Assembly: GCF_017573465.1 (NCBI RefSeq)
Contig: NZ_JAGEPF010000027.1
Location: 62,001 to 126,000 of the forward strand
Source of the DNA: Actinomadura violacea
Lineage (GTDB): Bacteria > Actinomycetota > Actinomycetes > Streptosporangiales > Streptosporangiaceae
Reading direction: 5' to 3'
Length of the DNA stretch: 64,000 bases
A program made the position numbers and the translations under genes. Positions 41,989 to 50,427 of this stretch are shown here, piece after piece. The notes beneath the pieces are model-generated. The model was not told the origin of the DNA and made no database searches. It saw nothing but the letters and a program-made list of their open reading frames with translations. Numbering within the stretch: position 1 is the stretch's first letter; the number at the start of each line of letters is the position of its first letter.

Positions 41989-43527
41989 TCAGCCCTTCTG
42001 TGACTTGAACGTTCTGAGGACGCGGTCGTAGAGCCGCTGCCCCGGCGTCCAATGCGGTTCGGGAGCGTGGAAACAGAATTCGTATCCCGCGGCGCGGCTG
42101 CACAGCACATGCTCCCCGCCCGCGCGCGCGCCGCTTTCACCGCCGCCATGCCCGCCGTTCCAGACGAACTCCCATTCCGCCGCGTTCTCGCCGAGTTCCG
42201 GCGCGGCCTCCAGCCGCAGCCGCCGGTACCCGGGATAAAGGCGTCCGGCCTCGGCTCTGCGCTCGGCGGCGCGCAGCCCGTCCAGCGGCGCGCCCGGCGC
42301 CGGAGAGATGCGCAGCCCCCGCCCGGACGCCTGGTCGTCCCATTCCATGACGTCGTCGCGCCGCTCGCTCTGCCAGCCCGCCGGGACGCGCACCGAGTAG
42401 GCGCCCGCCTCGGTGTACTTCACCATCTTCGCCTCGACGCCGGCGGCCGGGCGCAGCGCCACCGAGTCGCTCTTGCCGACGGAGTTCCACCGCGCCGTCC
42501 ACGTCCCGACCCCCACCGCGACCGCCGCGAGGACCGCGACGCTCAGCACGGCGCCGGGCCGCAGCCGCCGCCCGACCCGCACCGGGACCCGCAGCGTCCG
42601 CCGGACGCGGGCCGCCCGGTCCGGCACCGGCCCGCGCGGCCGGGACGGGGCGGTGAGCACGGCGGCGGTCGCGCCCGCCGGTTCGGCGTCGGCGACCTCC
42701 TGCAGCATGCGGGCGGCCGCCTCCGCCGACAGCCGGTCCTCGGGACGCTCCCGCAGCAGCCCCTCGATGACCGGCCCGAGCGCCCCCGCCCGGACGGGCC
42801 GCGGGTAGTCGCCGAGCAGCACCGCGACCATCGACGCGAGCGCGTGGCAGCGCAGGAACGGCGAGAACCCCTCGACCGCCGTGTAGAGCGTCGCGCCGAG
42901 CGACCACAGGTCGGACGCCTCGACGCTCGGCAGCCCGTGCACCCGTTCGGGCGCGAGGTAGGCGGGCGACCCCTCGATGCCCGCCGCCATCGTCTCCGCC
43001 TGGAGCATCCCGCCGGGGTCGCGGCGCTGGTCGGTGTGCAGCGCGAGGCCGAAGTCGGTGAGCAGGACGCGGCCGTCGTCGCAGACCAGGACGTTGCTCG
43101 GCTTCACGTCGCGGTGCAGGATGCCGGCCGTGTGCGCGGCGCGCAGCACCGACAGCACCGCCGCGCCGATCTGCGCCGTCCGCCGCACCCCGAGCGGGCC
43201 GCTCTCGCCGACCAGCCGGTTCAGCGAGCACGACGGCAGGAACTCCATGACGATCCACGGCCGGCCGCCCTCGACGAGGACGTCGTGGACGGCGGCGACG
43301 CCGGGATGGCGGAGCGCGGCGGTCGCCCGCGCCTCGGCGAGCAGCCTCCGGCACAACGCCCGGCGCTCGGTCTCGGTGATGCGGCCGGGCAGCCGCACCT
43401 CCTTGACCGCGACGTCCCGGTCGAGGGTCTCGTCGTAGGCGCGCCAGACGGTGCCCATGCCGCCGCGGCCGACCACGGAGAGCAGCCGGTACCGCCGTGC
43501 GAGCGGTTTCGGCCGGTCCCCGTCCAT
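41989..43527 (-). CDS. Serine/threonine protein kinase, Pkn type, membrane-anchored
   Basis: A 512-residue protein. The kinase domain (residues about 10-265) has the Gly loop VGRGGMGTVW, the VAVKEV Lys, the catalytic loop HRDVKPSN, DFG in LLTDFGLAL, and the APE motif SPAYLAPERV. A single membrane helix follows (about 330-350), then an extracytoplasmic domain of about 160 residues with YSVRVPAGWQSERR and Cys residues (EHVLCSR, YEFCFH) that may form a disulfide. It is the hallmark STPK sensor layout without PASTA repeats. Signal unknown. ATG 43527 lacks a clear ribosome site. Confidence 0.93.
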   Translation of the reverse strand: MDGDRPKPLARRYRLLSVVGRGGMGTVWRAYDETLDRDVAVKEVRLPGRITETERRALCRRLLAEARATAALRHPGVAAVHDVLVEGGRPWIVMEFLPSCSLNRLVGESGPLGVRRTAQIGAAVLSVLRAAHTAGILHRDVKPSNVLVCDDGRVLLTDFGLALHTDQRRDPGGMLQAETMAAGIEGSPAYLAPERVHGLPSVEASDLWSLGATLYTAVEGFSPFLRCHALASMVAVLLGDYPRPVRAGALGPVIEGLLRERPEDRLSAEAAARMLQEVADAEPAGATAAVLTAPSRPRGPVPDRAARVRRTLRVPVRVGRRLRPGAVLSVAVLAAVAVGVGTWTARWNSVGKSDSVALRPAAGVEAKMVKYTEAGAYSVRVPAGWQSERRDDVMEWDDQASGRGLRISPAPGAPLDGLRAAERRAEAGRLYPGYRRLRLEAAPELGENAAEWEFVWNGGHGGGESGARAGGEHVLCSRAAGYEFCFHAPEPHWTPGQRLYDRVLRTFKSQKG

Positions 43528-43644
43528 GGGGTGGTTATGCGCCCGGAATCGCCGCCGCACGCCCCCGCGCCATCAATTCTTTCTTGACCGCGCCCCGGCG
43601 CGCCGCTGGTTGCGGAATCCGCGTTTCCCCAGGTCGTCGGCTTG

Positions 43645-45219
43645 TCAGGCGAAGACGGACTTGGCCCACTTGTAGTCGGACTTGCCGACGGCGGTGCGCT
43701 GCACCTCGTCGACCACCTTCAGCTCGCGCGGCAGCTTGTAGCCGGCGAGGCGGCCGCGGCAGTGCTCGGTCAGCTCCTCCAGGGTGACCGCCGCGCCGGG
43801 GCGCGGCGCGACGACGGCGGCGACGCGCTGCCCGAACCGCTCGTCCGGCAGGCCCACCACGACGACGTCGTAGACGTCCGGGTGGTCCTTCAGCGCGACC
43901 TCGACCTCCTCCGGGTAGACCTTCTCGCCGCCGGTGTTGATCATGAGGGAGCCGCGGCCGAGGAGGGTGATCGTGCCGTCCTCCTCCAGGCTCGCGAAGT
44001 CGCCGGGGATCGACCAGCGGGTGCCGCCGGCGTCGGTGAAGAACGTCGACGCGGTCTTCGCCGGGTCGTTGTAGTAGCCGATCGGGATGTTGCCGCTGCG
44101 GGCGAGCTTCCCGATCTGGCCGGGCGCGACCACCTTCAGGTCGTCGTCCAGGACGGTGATGCCCGGCCGCATCATGAACCGGGCGGTGCCCTCCTTGGCG
44201 TCCACGGACGGCCCGCACGCCCCGGTCTCGGACGCGCCGTAGTTGTCGAGGAACATGATGTTCGGCAGATGCTCGCGCAGCGCCGACTTGGCGCCCTCGG
44301 TCAGCGGCGCGCCGCCGGACGCGATCGCCATCAGCGACGAGGTGTCGTACTCGCCGGTCGCGACGGCCTTGGCGACCGGCCGCGCCATCACGTCCCCGAC
44401 CAGCATCATCACGTTCGCCTGCTCCTCGGCGAGCAGCGTCAGCGCCGTGCCCGCGTCGAACGCGTGGTCGGTGTAGAGGACGACCTTCGCGCCGCTGAAC
44501 AGGCCCATGAACGCGACCCACTGGCCGGCGCCGTGCATGACCGGCGCGCAGTCGAGCACGGCCATCGGCGGCTGCTCGGCGTTCGCGGCGATCGCCTCGG
44601 GGCTGGTGATGGGGTCGCCGAGGACGTTCCCGCCGCCGAGCGCGCCGAAGAAGATGTCCTCGCAGCGCCACTCGACGCCCTTGGGGTAGCCGGTGGTGCC
44701 GCCGGTGTACATGATGTAGCGGTCGTCGCTGGAGCGCTCCGGGAAGCCGTCGCCGGACGCGGCGGCCGCGAGCGCGTCCTCGTACCGGACGGCGTCCGGG
44801 ATGTCCGCGGACGACCCGTCCTCCAGCACGACGACGTGCCGCAGCTTCGGCAGGTCGCCGCGGATCTCCTCGACCTTCTCCAGCAGCGACCGCTCCCCGA
44901 TGAGCGCGACGGAGTCGGAGTCGGAGAGCACGTGGTGCAGCTCGCCGGCGACGTACCGGTAGTTCACCGGGACCGGCACGGCGCGGACCTTGAACGCGCC
45001 GATCATCGCCTCGACCCACTCCGCGCGGTTGTAGGCGAGGATCGCGACGTGCTCACCGGGCCGGACCCCCGCGCCGGCCAGGTGGTGGCCGACCCGGCTC
45101 GCCCGCTCGTCGAGCTGCGCGTAGGTGCGCCGCTCGGGGCCGGCGACGAGGGCGGGGCGCTCGGGCCCCGCGGCCGCCAGGATCTCGAGCAGATCGGCCA
45201 GGTTGTAGCTGCGCGCCAT
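43645..45219 (-). CDS. Acyl-CoA synthetase (FadD-type)
   Basis: A 524-residue AMP-forming ligase. The P-loop is altered to YTGGTTGYPKGVEW (about residues 171-184), with A5 NYGASETGACG, the hinge LLGRGSLMINTGGEKVYPEEVE, and the catalytic Lys near the end in TAVGKSDYKWAK. The SDYKWAK ending is typical of actinobacterial steroid- or branched-chain-acid FadD proteins. ATG 45219 follows GAGGACG. It is monocistronic; the fragment upstream is a phytase-like remnant on the same strand. Confidence 0.9.
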   Translation of the reverse strand: MARSYNLADLLEILAAAGPERPALVAGPERRTYAQLDERASRVGHHLAGAGVRPGEHVAILAYNRAEWVEAMIGAFKVRAVPVPVNYRYVAGELHHVLSDSDSVALIGERSLLEKVEEIRGDLPKLRHVVVLEDGSSADIPDAVRYEDALAAAASGDGFPERSSDDRYIMYTGGTTGYPKGVEWRCEDIFFGALGGGNVLGDPITSPEAIAANAEQPPMAVLDCAPVMHGAGQWVAFMGLFSGAKVVLYTDHAFDAGTALTLLAEEQANVMMLVGDVMARPVAKAVATGEYDTSSLMAIASGGAPLTEGAKSALREHLPNIMFLDNYGASETGACGPSVDAKEGTARFMMRPGITVLDDDLKVVAPGQIGKLARSGNIPIGYYNDPAKTASTFFTDAGGTRWSIPGDFASLEEDGTITLLGRGSLMINTGGEKVYPEEVEVALKDHPDVYDVVVVGLPDERFGQRVAAVVAPRPGAAVTLEELTEHCRGRLAGYKLPRELKVVDEVQRTAVGKSDYKWAKSVFA

Positions 45220-45269
45220 GCCACGTCCTCGTCGGGTCGGGGTGGGTGGGACCGCCTCCGATCATCCTC

Positions 45270-45491
45270 GGCGACCGGTGATCGGCTCAATGGCTGTTGT
45301 CATCGAGTCCAATGAGTTCGGTCACACGGTGCCGTTTCCCTCGGCGCGGCAGCGGAACACGGGTCGGCCTGGTCGGACGGCGGGCTCTGCACCGCGACGT
45401 ACAGGGACTTACCCTCAGGGGATACGGTCAGCCCCTCGAAGCCACGGTTCTCAGTCCTCTTGTCGAGGATTGAAGGCGGCACCGCCTTCAC
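45270..45491 (-). pseudogene. Remnant of an esterase-like phytase family gene
   Basis: The minus-strand frame from about 45491 contains ENRGFEGLTVSPEGKSLYV followed by AVQSP, the diagnostic middle of phytase-like esterases (PF13449-type), in an otherwise gene-less 500-bp spacer. About 110 bp further on, in another frame, VTELIGLDDNS resembles a later block of the same family. No start, no remaining domain and no ribosome site are present, and codon GC3 is lower than the neighbours. It is read as a decayed, internally deleted gene. Confidence 0.6.
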
Positions 45492-45736
45492 TGGGTAACC
45501 GGGACGGCCCGTCCACCCCTGCGGAACGCAGCCCGGCGGCCGGCGGCCTTGTAAGGAAATGAGCGATCGGTCACAGCCGGGACCGTGGGCCCGCGGGCGT
45601 CCGGCCCATGATCCCCAGGTGAAGGGCGGGATCCGCGCGGGAGCCGGATCCGGCCACGCCGCGGGCTTCTTACACCGGTCTTATCTGGGTACCGGCATGC
45701 TTGGCCGTAACGATTTCGTATCAGACGGGGGTCGTG
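45492..45736. other. Spacer before sigE
   Basis: About 245 bp with no supportable gene. It contains the start-proximal sequence of sigE. No consensus ECF promoter pair is evident by eye. Confidence 0.4.
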
Positions 45737-46282
45737 GTGAGCGCAGGCACGATGGCGTGGACTCCTCCAACGTGGGAGGAGATCGTCACCGAGCACTCCA
45801 CAAGGGTGTTCCGGCTGGCGTACCGCCTAACGGGCAACCGGCACGACGCCGAGGACCTGACCCAGGACGTCTTCATCCGGGTCTTCCGCTCGCTGTCGTC
45901 CTACAGCCCCGGCACGTTCGAGGGCTGGCTGCACCGGATCACGACGAACCTGTTCCTCGACCGCGCCCGCCGCAAGCAGCGCATCCGCTTCGACGCGCTC
46001 GCCGACGACGCCGCCGAGCGGCTGCAGGGCCGCGAGCCGAGCCCCGCCCAGTCCTACGACGAGCGGCACCTCGACGCCGACATCCAGAAGGCCCTGGACG
46101 GCCTCGCCCCCGAGTACCGCGCCGCCGTCGTGCTGTGCGACATCGAGGGCCTCACCTACGAGGAGATCGCCGCGTCCCTCGGGGTGAAGCTCGGCACCGT
46201 CCGCTCCCGCATCCACCGGGGCCGCGCCCAGCTGCGCAACGCCCTGGAGCACCGCCGCCCCGCCGAGGTGACGCAGGGCTGA
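45737..46282 (+). CDS. sigE: ECF RNA polymerase sigma factor, SigE type
   Basis: A 181-residue sigma factor. Region 2 (residues about 18-85) carries AYRLTGNRHDAEDLTQDVFIRVFR and FEGWLHRITTNLFLDRARR. Region 4 (about 120-175) carries AAVVLCDIEGLTYEEIAASL and VKLGTVRSRIHRGR. This is close to mycobacterial SigE, which governs envelope and heat/detergent stress. GTG 45737 is chosen with GGGG 6 nt upstream; ATG 45752 is possible. In mycobacteria rseA, htrA and tatB follow sigE, but here an alpha/beta hydrolase follows, with no anti-sigma gene. Confidence 0.9.
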   Translation: MSAGTMAWTPPTWEEIVTEHSTRVFRLAYRLTGNRHDAEDLTQDVFIRVFRSLSSYSPGTFEGWLHRITTNLFLDRARRKQRIRFDALADDAAERLQGREPSPAQSYDERHLDADIQKALDGLAPEYRAAVVLCDIEGLTYEEIAASLGVKLGTVRSRIHRGRAQLRNALEHRRPAEVTQG

Positions 46283-46308
46283 CCGCCCCGCGCCCCGCCC
46301 CTTTCCGC

Positions 46309-46322
46309 GTGACGAGCGTCAC
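46309..46322. promoter_or_regulatory. GTGAC-N4-GTCAC palindrome upstream of hydrolase
   Basis: A 14-bp inverted repeat in the 78-bp sigE-hydrolase gap, followed by a direct AGTGACC half-copy. Possible operator or weak terminator. Confidence 0.35.
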
Positions 46323-46360
46323 TAGTGACCGGCGAGTAACTTCAGGCTTACCCTCGGCGC

Positions 46361-47176
46361 GTGGACATCGTCTTCGACCGCCGCGGCGAAGGCCCGCCGC
46401 TGGTCCTGCTGCACGGCATCGGCCACCGCCGGCAGGGCTGGTCCCCCGTCCTGGACCTGCTCGCCGCGGAACGCGACGTCATCGCCGTCGACCTGCCCGG
46501 CTTCGGGGAGTCCCCGCCGCTGCCCGACGGCACCCCCTACACGCTCGACTCCGCGCTCGCCGTCCTCACCGCGGCCTTCGCCGACCTCGGCCTGGACCGC
46601 CCGCACATCGCCGGCAACTCGCTCGGCGGCCTGTTCGCCCTGGAGGCCGCCGACCGCGGCCTGGTCAGCTCCGCGACCGCGCTGTCGCCCGCCGGCTTCT
46701 TCAACGCCGCCGAACTGCGCTACGCCGCCTCGGTGCTGCGCGCGTCCCGGCTCGGCGCCCGCGTCCCCGACGCGGTGCTGGCCCGGCTGGCCCGCTCGCC
46801 GCGCCGCCGCGCCGCCATGTTCGGCATGATCTACGGCCGTCCCGACCTGATGGACGTCGAGGCCCTCACCGGCGACGCCCGCGCGATGCGCGACGCGGCC
46901 GGCTTCGACCCCACCCTCCGCGCCGGCCGCGACACCCGCTTCCTCGGCTCCTGCGCGGACGTCCCGGTCACCATCGCGTGGGGCACCCGGGACCGGCTGC
47001 TGCTGCGCAGCCAGGCCGTCCGCGCGCAGCGCCGCCTCCCGCACGCCCGGTTCGTCTGGCTGGAGGGCTGCGGCCACGTCCCGATGTCCGACGACCCGCC
47101 GCAGGTCGCCCGCGTCCTGCTGGACGGCAGCGCCCACCCGCTGCTCGGCGCCCGCCCGGAGAGCGCCGCGTCCTAG
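46361..47176 (+). CDS. Alpha/beta hydrolase
   Basis: A 271-residue hydrolase. The oxyanion HGIG is at residues about 18-21, the nucleophile elbow GNSLGG with Ser87, the acid Asp in WGTRDRLL and the base His in GCGHVPMSDDP. The cap is short. GTG 46361 is probably leaderless or weakly led, as no ribosome site is seen. It follows sigE by 78 bp and could belong to its regulon. Substrate unknown. It converges with and overlaps the next gene by 4 bp. Confidence 0.9.
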   Translation: MDIVFDRRGEGPPLVLLHGIGHRRQGWSPVLDLLAAERDVIAVDLPGFGESPPLPDGTPYTLDSALAVLTAAFADLGLDRPHIAGNSLGGLFALEAADRGLVSSATALSPAGFFNAAELRYAASVLRASRLGARVPDAVLARLARSPRRRAAMFGMIYGRPDLMDVEALTGDARAMRDAAGFDPTLRAGRDTRFLGSCADVPVTIAWGTRDRLLLRSQAVRAQRRLPHARFVWLEGCGHVPMSDDPPQVARVLLDGSAHPLLGARPESAAS

Positions 47177-47997
47177 GGCTTGCGGCCGACGCCGCAGAAC
47201 GCGTCGACCTCGGGTTCCGCGACCGCGGGGTCGGGGCGCCAGCGCGAGCACGACACGACGCCCGGCTCGGCGAGGCCGAGTCCGTCGAAGTACGCGGCGA
47301 TCTCGTCCGGGGTGCGCAGCGTGACGGTCGGTCTGCCACCCGACTCGTTCCACATCCGCGCGCTGTTCTCCGACCGCTCGCCGTGCACGGCGCTCGTCGG
47401 ATGGTTGACGACGAGCCGGCTGCCGGACGGCACCGCGTCCATCAGCCGCCGCACGATCGCGTGCGAGGCGTCGGCGCCCTCGACGTGGTGCAGGATGCCG
47501 ACGAGCATCACCGCGACCGGCCGCGTGAAGTCGAGCAGCGTCCGGGCCTGCGCGAGGATGCCGTCCGGGTCGCGCAGGTCGGCGTCGATGTAGTGGCACG
47601 CGCCTTCCGGGCTGCTGGTCAGCAGCGCGCGGGCGTGCGCCAGCACCAGCGGGTCGTGGTCCACGTAGACGATCCGGCAGCCGGGCGCGACGCGCTGCGC
47701 GACCTGGTGGGTGTTCTCGGCGGTGGGGAGCCCGGTGCCGATGTCGAGGAACTGGCGGATCTTCTCGGGGCCCGCCAGGTACCGGACGGCGCGTCCGAGG
47801 AACCCGCGGTCGGCCCGCGCCTGCTCGACCATGTCGGGCTTGAGGCCGATGGAGTGCTCCGCGGCCCGCCGGTCGGCCTCGAAGTGGTCCTTGCCGCCGA
47901 GCAGGTAGTTCCAGACCCGCGCGGAGTGCGGGATGTGGGTCTTCAGCGCGTCCTCGTCCGCAGGACCCTGCTCCGGCACCGCCGCCTGCCCGCCCAT
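47173..47997 (-). CDS. SAM-dependent methyltransferase (Methyltransf_19/DUF574)
   Basis: A 274-residue protein of the actinomycete-specific family. The opening HSARVWNYLLGGKDHFEADR is at residues about 30-49, IRQFLDIGTGLPTAENTHQVAQ (SAM motif I) near 85-105, VYVDHDPLVLAHARALL near 115, and VAVMLVGILHHV near 160. Members are very abundant in actinomycetes, often beside developmental or regulatory genes, with unknown substrates. ATG 47997 follows GGAAGGGG. Confidence 0.92.
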   Translation of the reverse strand: MGGQAAVPEQGPADEDALKTHIPHSARVWNYLLGGKDHFEADRRAAEHSIGLKPDMVEQARADRGFLGRAVRYLAGPEKIRQFLDIGTGLPTAENTHQVAQRVAPGCRIVYVDHDPLVLAHARALLTSSPEGACHYIDADLRDPDGILAQARTLLDFTRPVAVMLVGILHHVEGADASHAIVRRLMDAVPSGSRLVVNHPTSAVHGERSENSARMWNESGGRPTVTLRTPDEIAAYFDGLGLAEPGVVSCSRWRPDPAVAEPEVDAFCGVGRKP

Positions 47998-48105
47998 CGC
48001 GAAGGCCCCTTCCATCACGGTGAACGAGATTCTAGTCCGGGCGTCCCCGCTCCCGCCGGAAGATCGCGAACGCGAGGGGCGGAGCGGACGGGGAACAAGG
48101 GGCGG

Positions 48106-48159
48106 TTGACATGTGTTTGAGCTTTCAACTAACCTCGGGGTTAGTCGTTGAAGTTTCAA
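48106..48159 (+). promoter_or_regulatory. yceI promoter with two TTGA-N4-TCAA operators
   Basis: -35 TTGACA (48106-48111) and -10 TAACCT (48130-48135) are 18 bp apart. TTGAGCTTTCAA (48117-48128) and TTGAAGTTTCAA (48148-48159) are matching 12-bp palindromes 31 bp apart, three helical turns, bracketing the -10, which itself lies in CTAACC-N4-GGTTAG. The layout strongly suggests repression by a MarR/HxlR-like dimer encoded elsewhere. Confidence 0.75.
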
Positions 48160-48184
48160 GCACCTATCGCCACTGGAGACACCG

Positions 48185-48733
48185 ATGAGCATCGCCACCA
48201 TCGCCCCGGGCCTGACCGCCGGCACCTGGAACATCGACCCCACGCACTCTGAGGTCACCTTCTCCATCCGCCACCTGATGACCAAGGTGCGCGGCTCCTT
48301 CACCGAGTTCTCCGGCTCCGTGCAGATCGCCGAGGACCTCGCCGGCTCCACCGCCACCGCCGAGATCAAGGTGGCCTCCCTCGACACCCGCAACGCCGAC
48401 CGCGACGCGCACGTGCGCACCGCGGACGTGCTGGACGTCGAGAACCACCCGTCCATGACCTTCAACACCAAGGGCGTGCGCGCCGAGGGCGGCGAGTACT
48501 ACCTGGACGGCGACCTCACCATCAAGGGCGTCACCCGTCCGGTCAGCCTGACGGTCGAGTTCAACGGCGTCGCCGAGGACCCGTGGGGCGGCACGCGCGC
48601 CGGGTTCTCCGCCGAGACCACGATCAACCGCAAGGACTGGGGCATCGAGTTCAACGTGCCCCTCAAGGGCGAGGGCGCCCTCCTGGGCGACAAGGTCAAC
48701 CTCCAGCTGGAGATCCAGGCCGTCCGCGCCTGA
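48185..48733 (+). CDS. YceI-family lipocalin-like protein
   Basis: A 182-residue beta-barrel protein binding a polyisoprenoid or amphiphile. The family signatures are WNIDPTHSEVTFSIRHLMTKVRG (residues about 14-36), SLDTRNADRDAHVRTADVLD, NHPSMTF, LDGDLTIKGVTRPVSL and GFSAETTINRKDWGIE. No signal peptide, so it is cytoplasmic, as is usual in actinomycetes. ATG 48185 follows TGGAG. Controlled by the promoter and operator pair just upstream. Confidence 0.93.
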   Translation: MSIATIAPGLTAGTWNIDPTHSEVTFSIRHLMTKVRGSFTEFSGSVQIAEDLAGSTATAEIKVASLDTRNADRDAHVRTADVLDVENHPSMTFNTKGVRAEGGEYYLDGDLTIKGVTRPVSLTVEFNGVAEDPWGGTRAGFSAETTINRKDWGIEFNVPLKGEGALLGDKVNLQLEIQAVRA

Positions 48734-48782
48734 CCGGCGCCTGGAGCGGAGCGCCAGCGGAGCGGAAGGCGCCGGTCAGGCG
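48727..48782. terminator. 16-bp stem hairpin over the yceI stop codon
   Basis: Arms 48727-48742 and 48767-48782 (beginning CGCCTGACCGGCGCCT) are perfectly complementary, with a 24-nt loop of GGAGCG-type repeats. The yceI stop TGA is in the 5' arm. Strong terminator candidate. Confidence 0.65.
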
Positions 48783-48798
48783 GCCCTTGCCGGGGGGC

Positions 48799-48820
48799 GT
48801 GGGGGGGGTCGTCCCCCCAC
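48799..48820. terminator. G-run/C-run hairpin
   Basis: GTGGGGGG (48799-48806) pairs with CCCCCCAC (48813-48820). Second of four hairpins in this convergent spacer. Confidence 0.5.
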
Positions 48821-48846
48821 AGAGATACTGACTGGACCATCCTCCT

Positions 48847-48871
48847 GGGCGCCCGCCCCGCACGGGCGCCC
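48847..48871. terminator. 9-bp hairpin GGGCGCCCG/CGGGCGCCC
   Basis: Perfect stem (48847-48855, 48863-48871), 7-nt loop. Third hairpin between yceI and the histidine kinase. Confidence 0.5.
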
Positions 48872-48876
48872 ACCGG

Positions 48877-48910
48877 AAAGGGCCGTCCCGCACCCCGTGG
48901 ACGGCCCTTT
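48877..48910. terminator. Bidirectional terminator before the histidine-kinase stop
   Basis: AAAGGGCCGTCC (48877-48888) and GGACGGCCCTTT (48899-48910) form a 12-bp stem flanked by A-rich and T-rich edges in each direction, the only one of the four with U-tract character. Confidence 0.75.
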
Positions 48911-48924
48911 CCCCTTTCCCGAGG

Positions 48925-50277
48925 TCATTCGGGCGGCGCGAGCGGGAGCCGCAGCGCGAAGCGGGCGCCGCGCGCGTCGTCCTCGATCCGCAGCGTGCCG
49001 CCGTGCGCCTGCGCGATCTCGCGGGCGATGGCGAGGCCCAGCCCGGTGCCGCCGGCGCCGCGGCTGCGCGCGGTGTCCAGCCGGGTGAACCGCTCGAAGA
49101 CGCGCTCGCGGTCCGCCGGCGCGACGCCGACGCCGTCGTCGGTCACCGTGAGCAGCGCGTGGTCGCCGTCGCGGGACGCCTCGACCGCGATGACCCGGTC
49201 GGCGTACCGCTCGGCGTTGTCCAGCAGGTTCCCCAGCAGCCGGACGAGCTGCATCCGCACGCCCCGCACCGTCACGCCGTGCGCCAGCTCCTTCTCGATC
49301 TTCACCTGGAAGGCGCGGCGGCCGATCTCCGCGCCGGCCAGCGCGGACAGGTCGATCGGCTCCTGCGCGGCGGTCCCGCCCGTCCCGATCCGGGCGAGCA
49401 GCAGCAGGTCGGTGACGATCGACTCCAGCCGGTCGGTGTCGTGCAGCGCCTGCGCGACGACGGCGGGCAGGTCGTTGTCCTCGGGGTGCATCGAGGCGTC
49501 CTCGAGGTTGGCGCGCAGCCCCGCGATCGGGGTGCGCAGCTCGTGCGAGGCGTCCGAGGCGAACTGGCGCTGCCGCCCCACCGCCGACTCCAGCCGGTCG
49601 AGGGTCGCGTTCGCGGTGCGGGCGAGCTGCGCGATCTCGTCCTCCCCGGGCGGCTCGGGCACCCGGCGGCTCAGGTCGGTCGCGCTGATCTCGGCGAGCT
49701 GCGCGCGGATCGCCTCGACGGGCCCGAGCGTGCGGCCGACGACCCGCCAGGTGATCCACGCGGCGAGCCCGGCGAGGACCGCCACGCCCGCCGCGAGCGC
49801 CCCCTCCAGCAGGCCGTTGACCAGGTAGGACGGCATCGGCTCCGCCGCGTACACCACCACCGAGTCGGGCGCGGTGGTGGCGCGGATCGCCTCCGCGACG
49901 AAACAGCGCCGGTGCGGCCAGCTCCCGTGGCAGGTGGTGAAGTCGCGCACGCGCAGGCCCGGGGACGGCCAGAGCCGGCTGACCGGCGGGCGTCCCGCCG
50001 CCGACGGCGTCGCCTCCCGGACGCGCCCGCCCGGCTCGACGACCTGCACCACCACCCGGCCGCCGTCGTCGTCGGCGATGGGGCCGCGCAGCGTGCCGTC
50101 CCGGACGCCGCCGCTCACCCGGCGCGCGTCCACCTGGGTGCGCTGCAGCAGGTCGGCCCGGACGACCGCGCGGACGGCGGCGTCGATGCCCGCGGCGGTG
50201 GCGCCCCAGACCAGCGCCGCGATGACCGCGGCGACGACGGTGTCCCTGGCCCTGATCGACCGGGGGCGCATCCGCAT
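48925..50277 (-). CDS. Sensor histidine kinase (orphan), EnvZ/OmpR-class
   Basis: A 450-residue kinase. Membrane helix 1 (residues about 12-34), an external domain with a CHGSWPHRRC Cys pair, helix 2 (about 155-180), then HAMP, HisKA with His in FASDASHELRTPIAG (about 240), and HATPase with NLLDNAERYAD and GTGLGLAIAREIAQAHGG. No response regulator lies on either side; the neighbours are a ligase (divergent) and yceI (convergent). It must phosphorylate a regulator encoded elsewhere. Confidence 0.92.
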   Translation of the reverse strand: MRMRPRSIRARDTVVAAVIAALVWGATAAGIDAAVRAVVRADLLQRTQVDARRVSGGVRDGTLRGPIADDDGGRVVVQVVEPGGRVREATPSAAGRPPVSRLWPSPGLRVRDFTTCHGSWPHRRCFVAEAIRATTAPDSVVVYAAEPMPSYLVNGLLEGALAAGVAVLAGLAAWITWRVVGRTLGPVEAIRAQLAEISATDLSRRVPEPPGEDEIAQLARTANATLDRLESAVGRQRQFASDASHELRTPIAGLRANLEDASMHPEDNDLPAVVAQALHDTDRLESIVTDLLLLARIGTGGTAAQEPIDLSALAGAEIGRRAFQVKIEKELAHGVTVRGVRMQLVRLLGNLLDNAERYADRVIAVEASRDGDHALLTVTDDGVGVAPADRERVFERFTRLDTARSRGAGGTGLGLAIAREIAQAHGGTLRIEDDARGARFALRLPLAPPE

Positions 50278-50427
50278 GCATCACAGAGTGTCACGGGATA
50301 CCGGGTCGCCGATACAGGTTACCGGCCAGTCACTAAACGTGGCCCGAAATCACCCGCCGGGTTTTCCACCCCCTCAGCCGGGACATCCCGTTTTATGACG
50401 GTTCCTCCGAAGCACAGGGACGGACAC

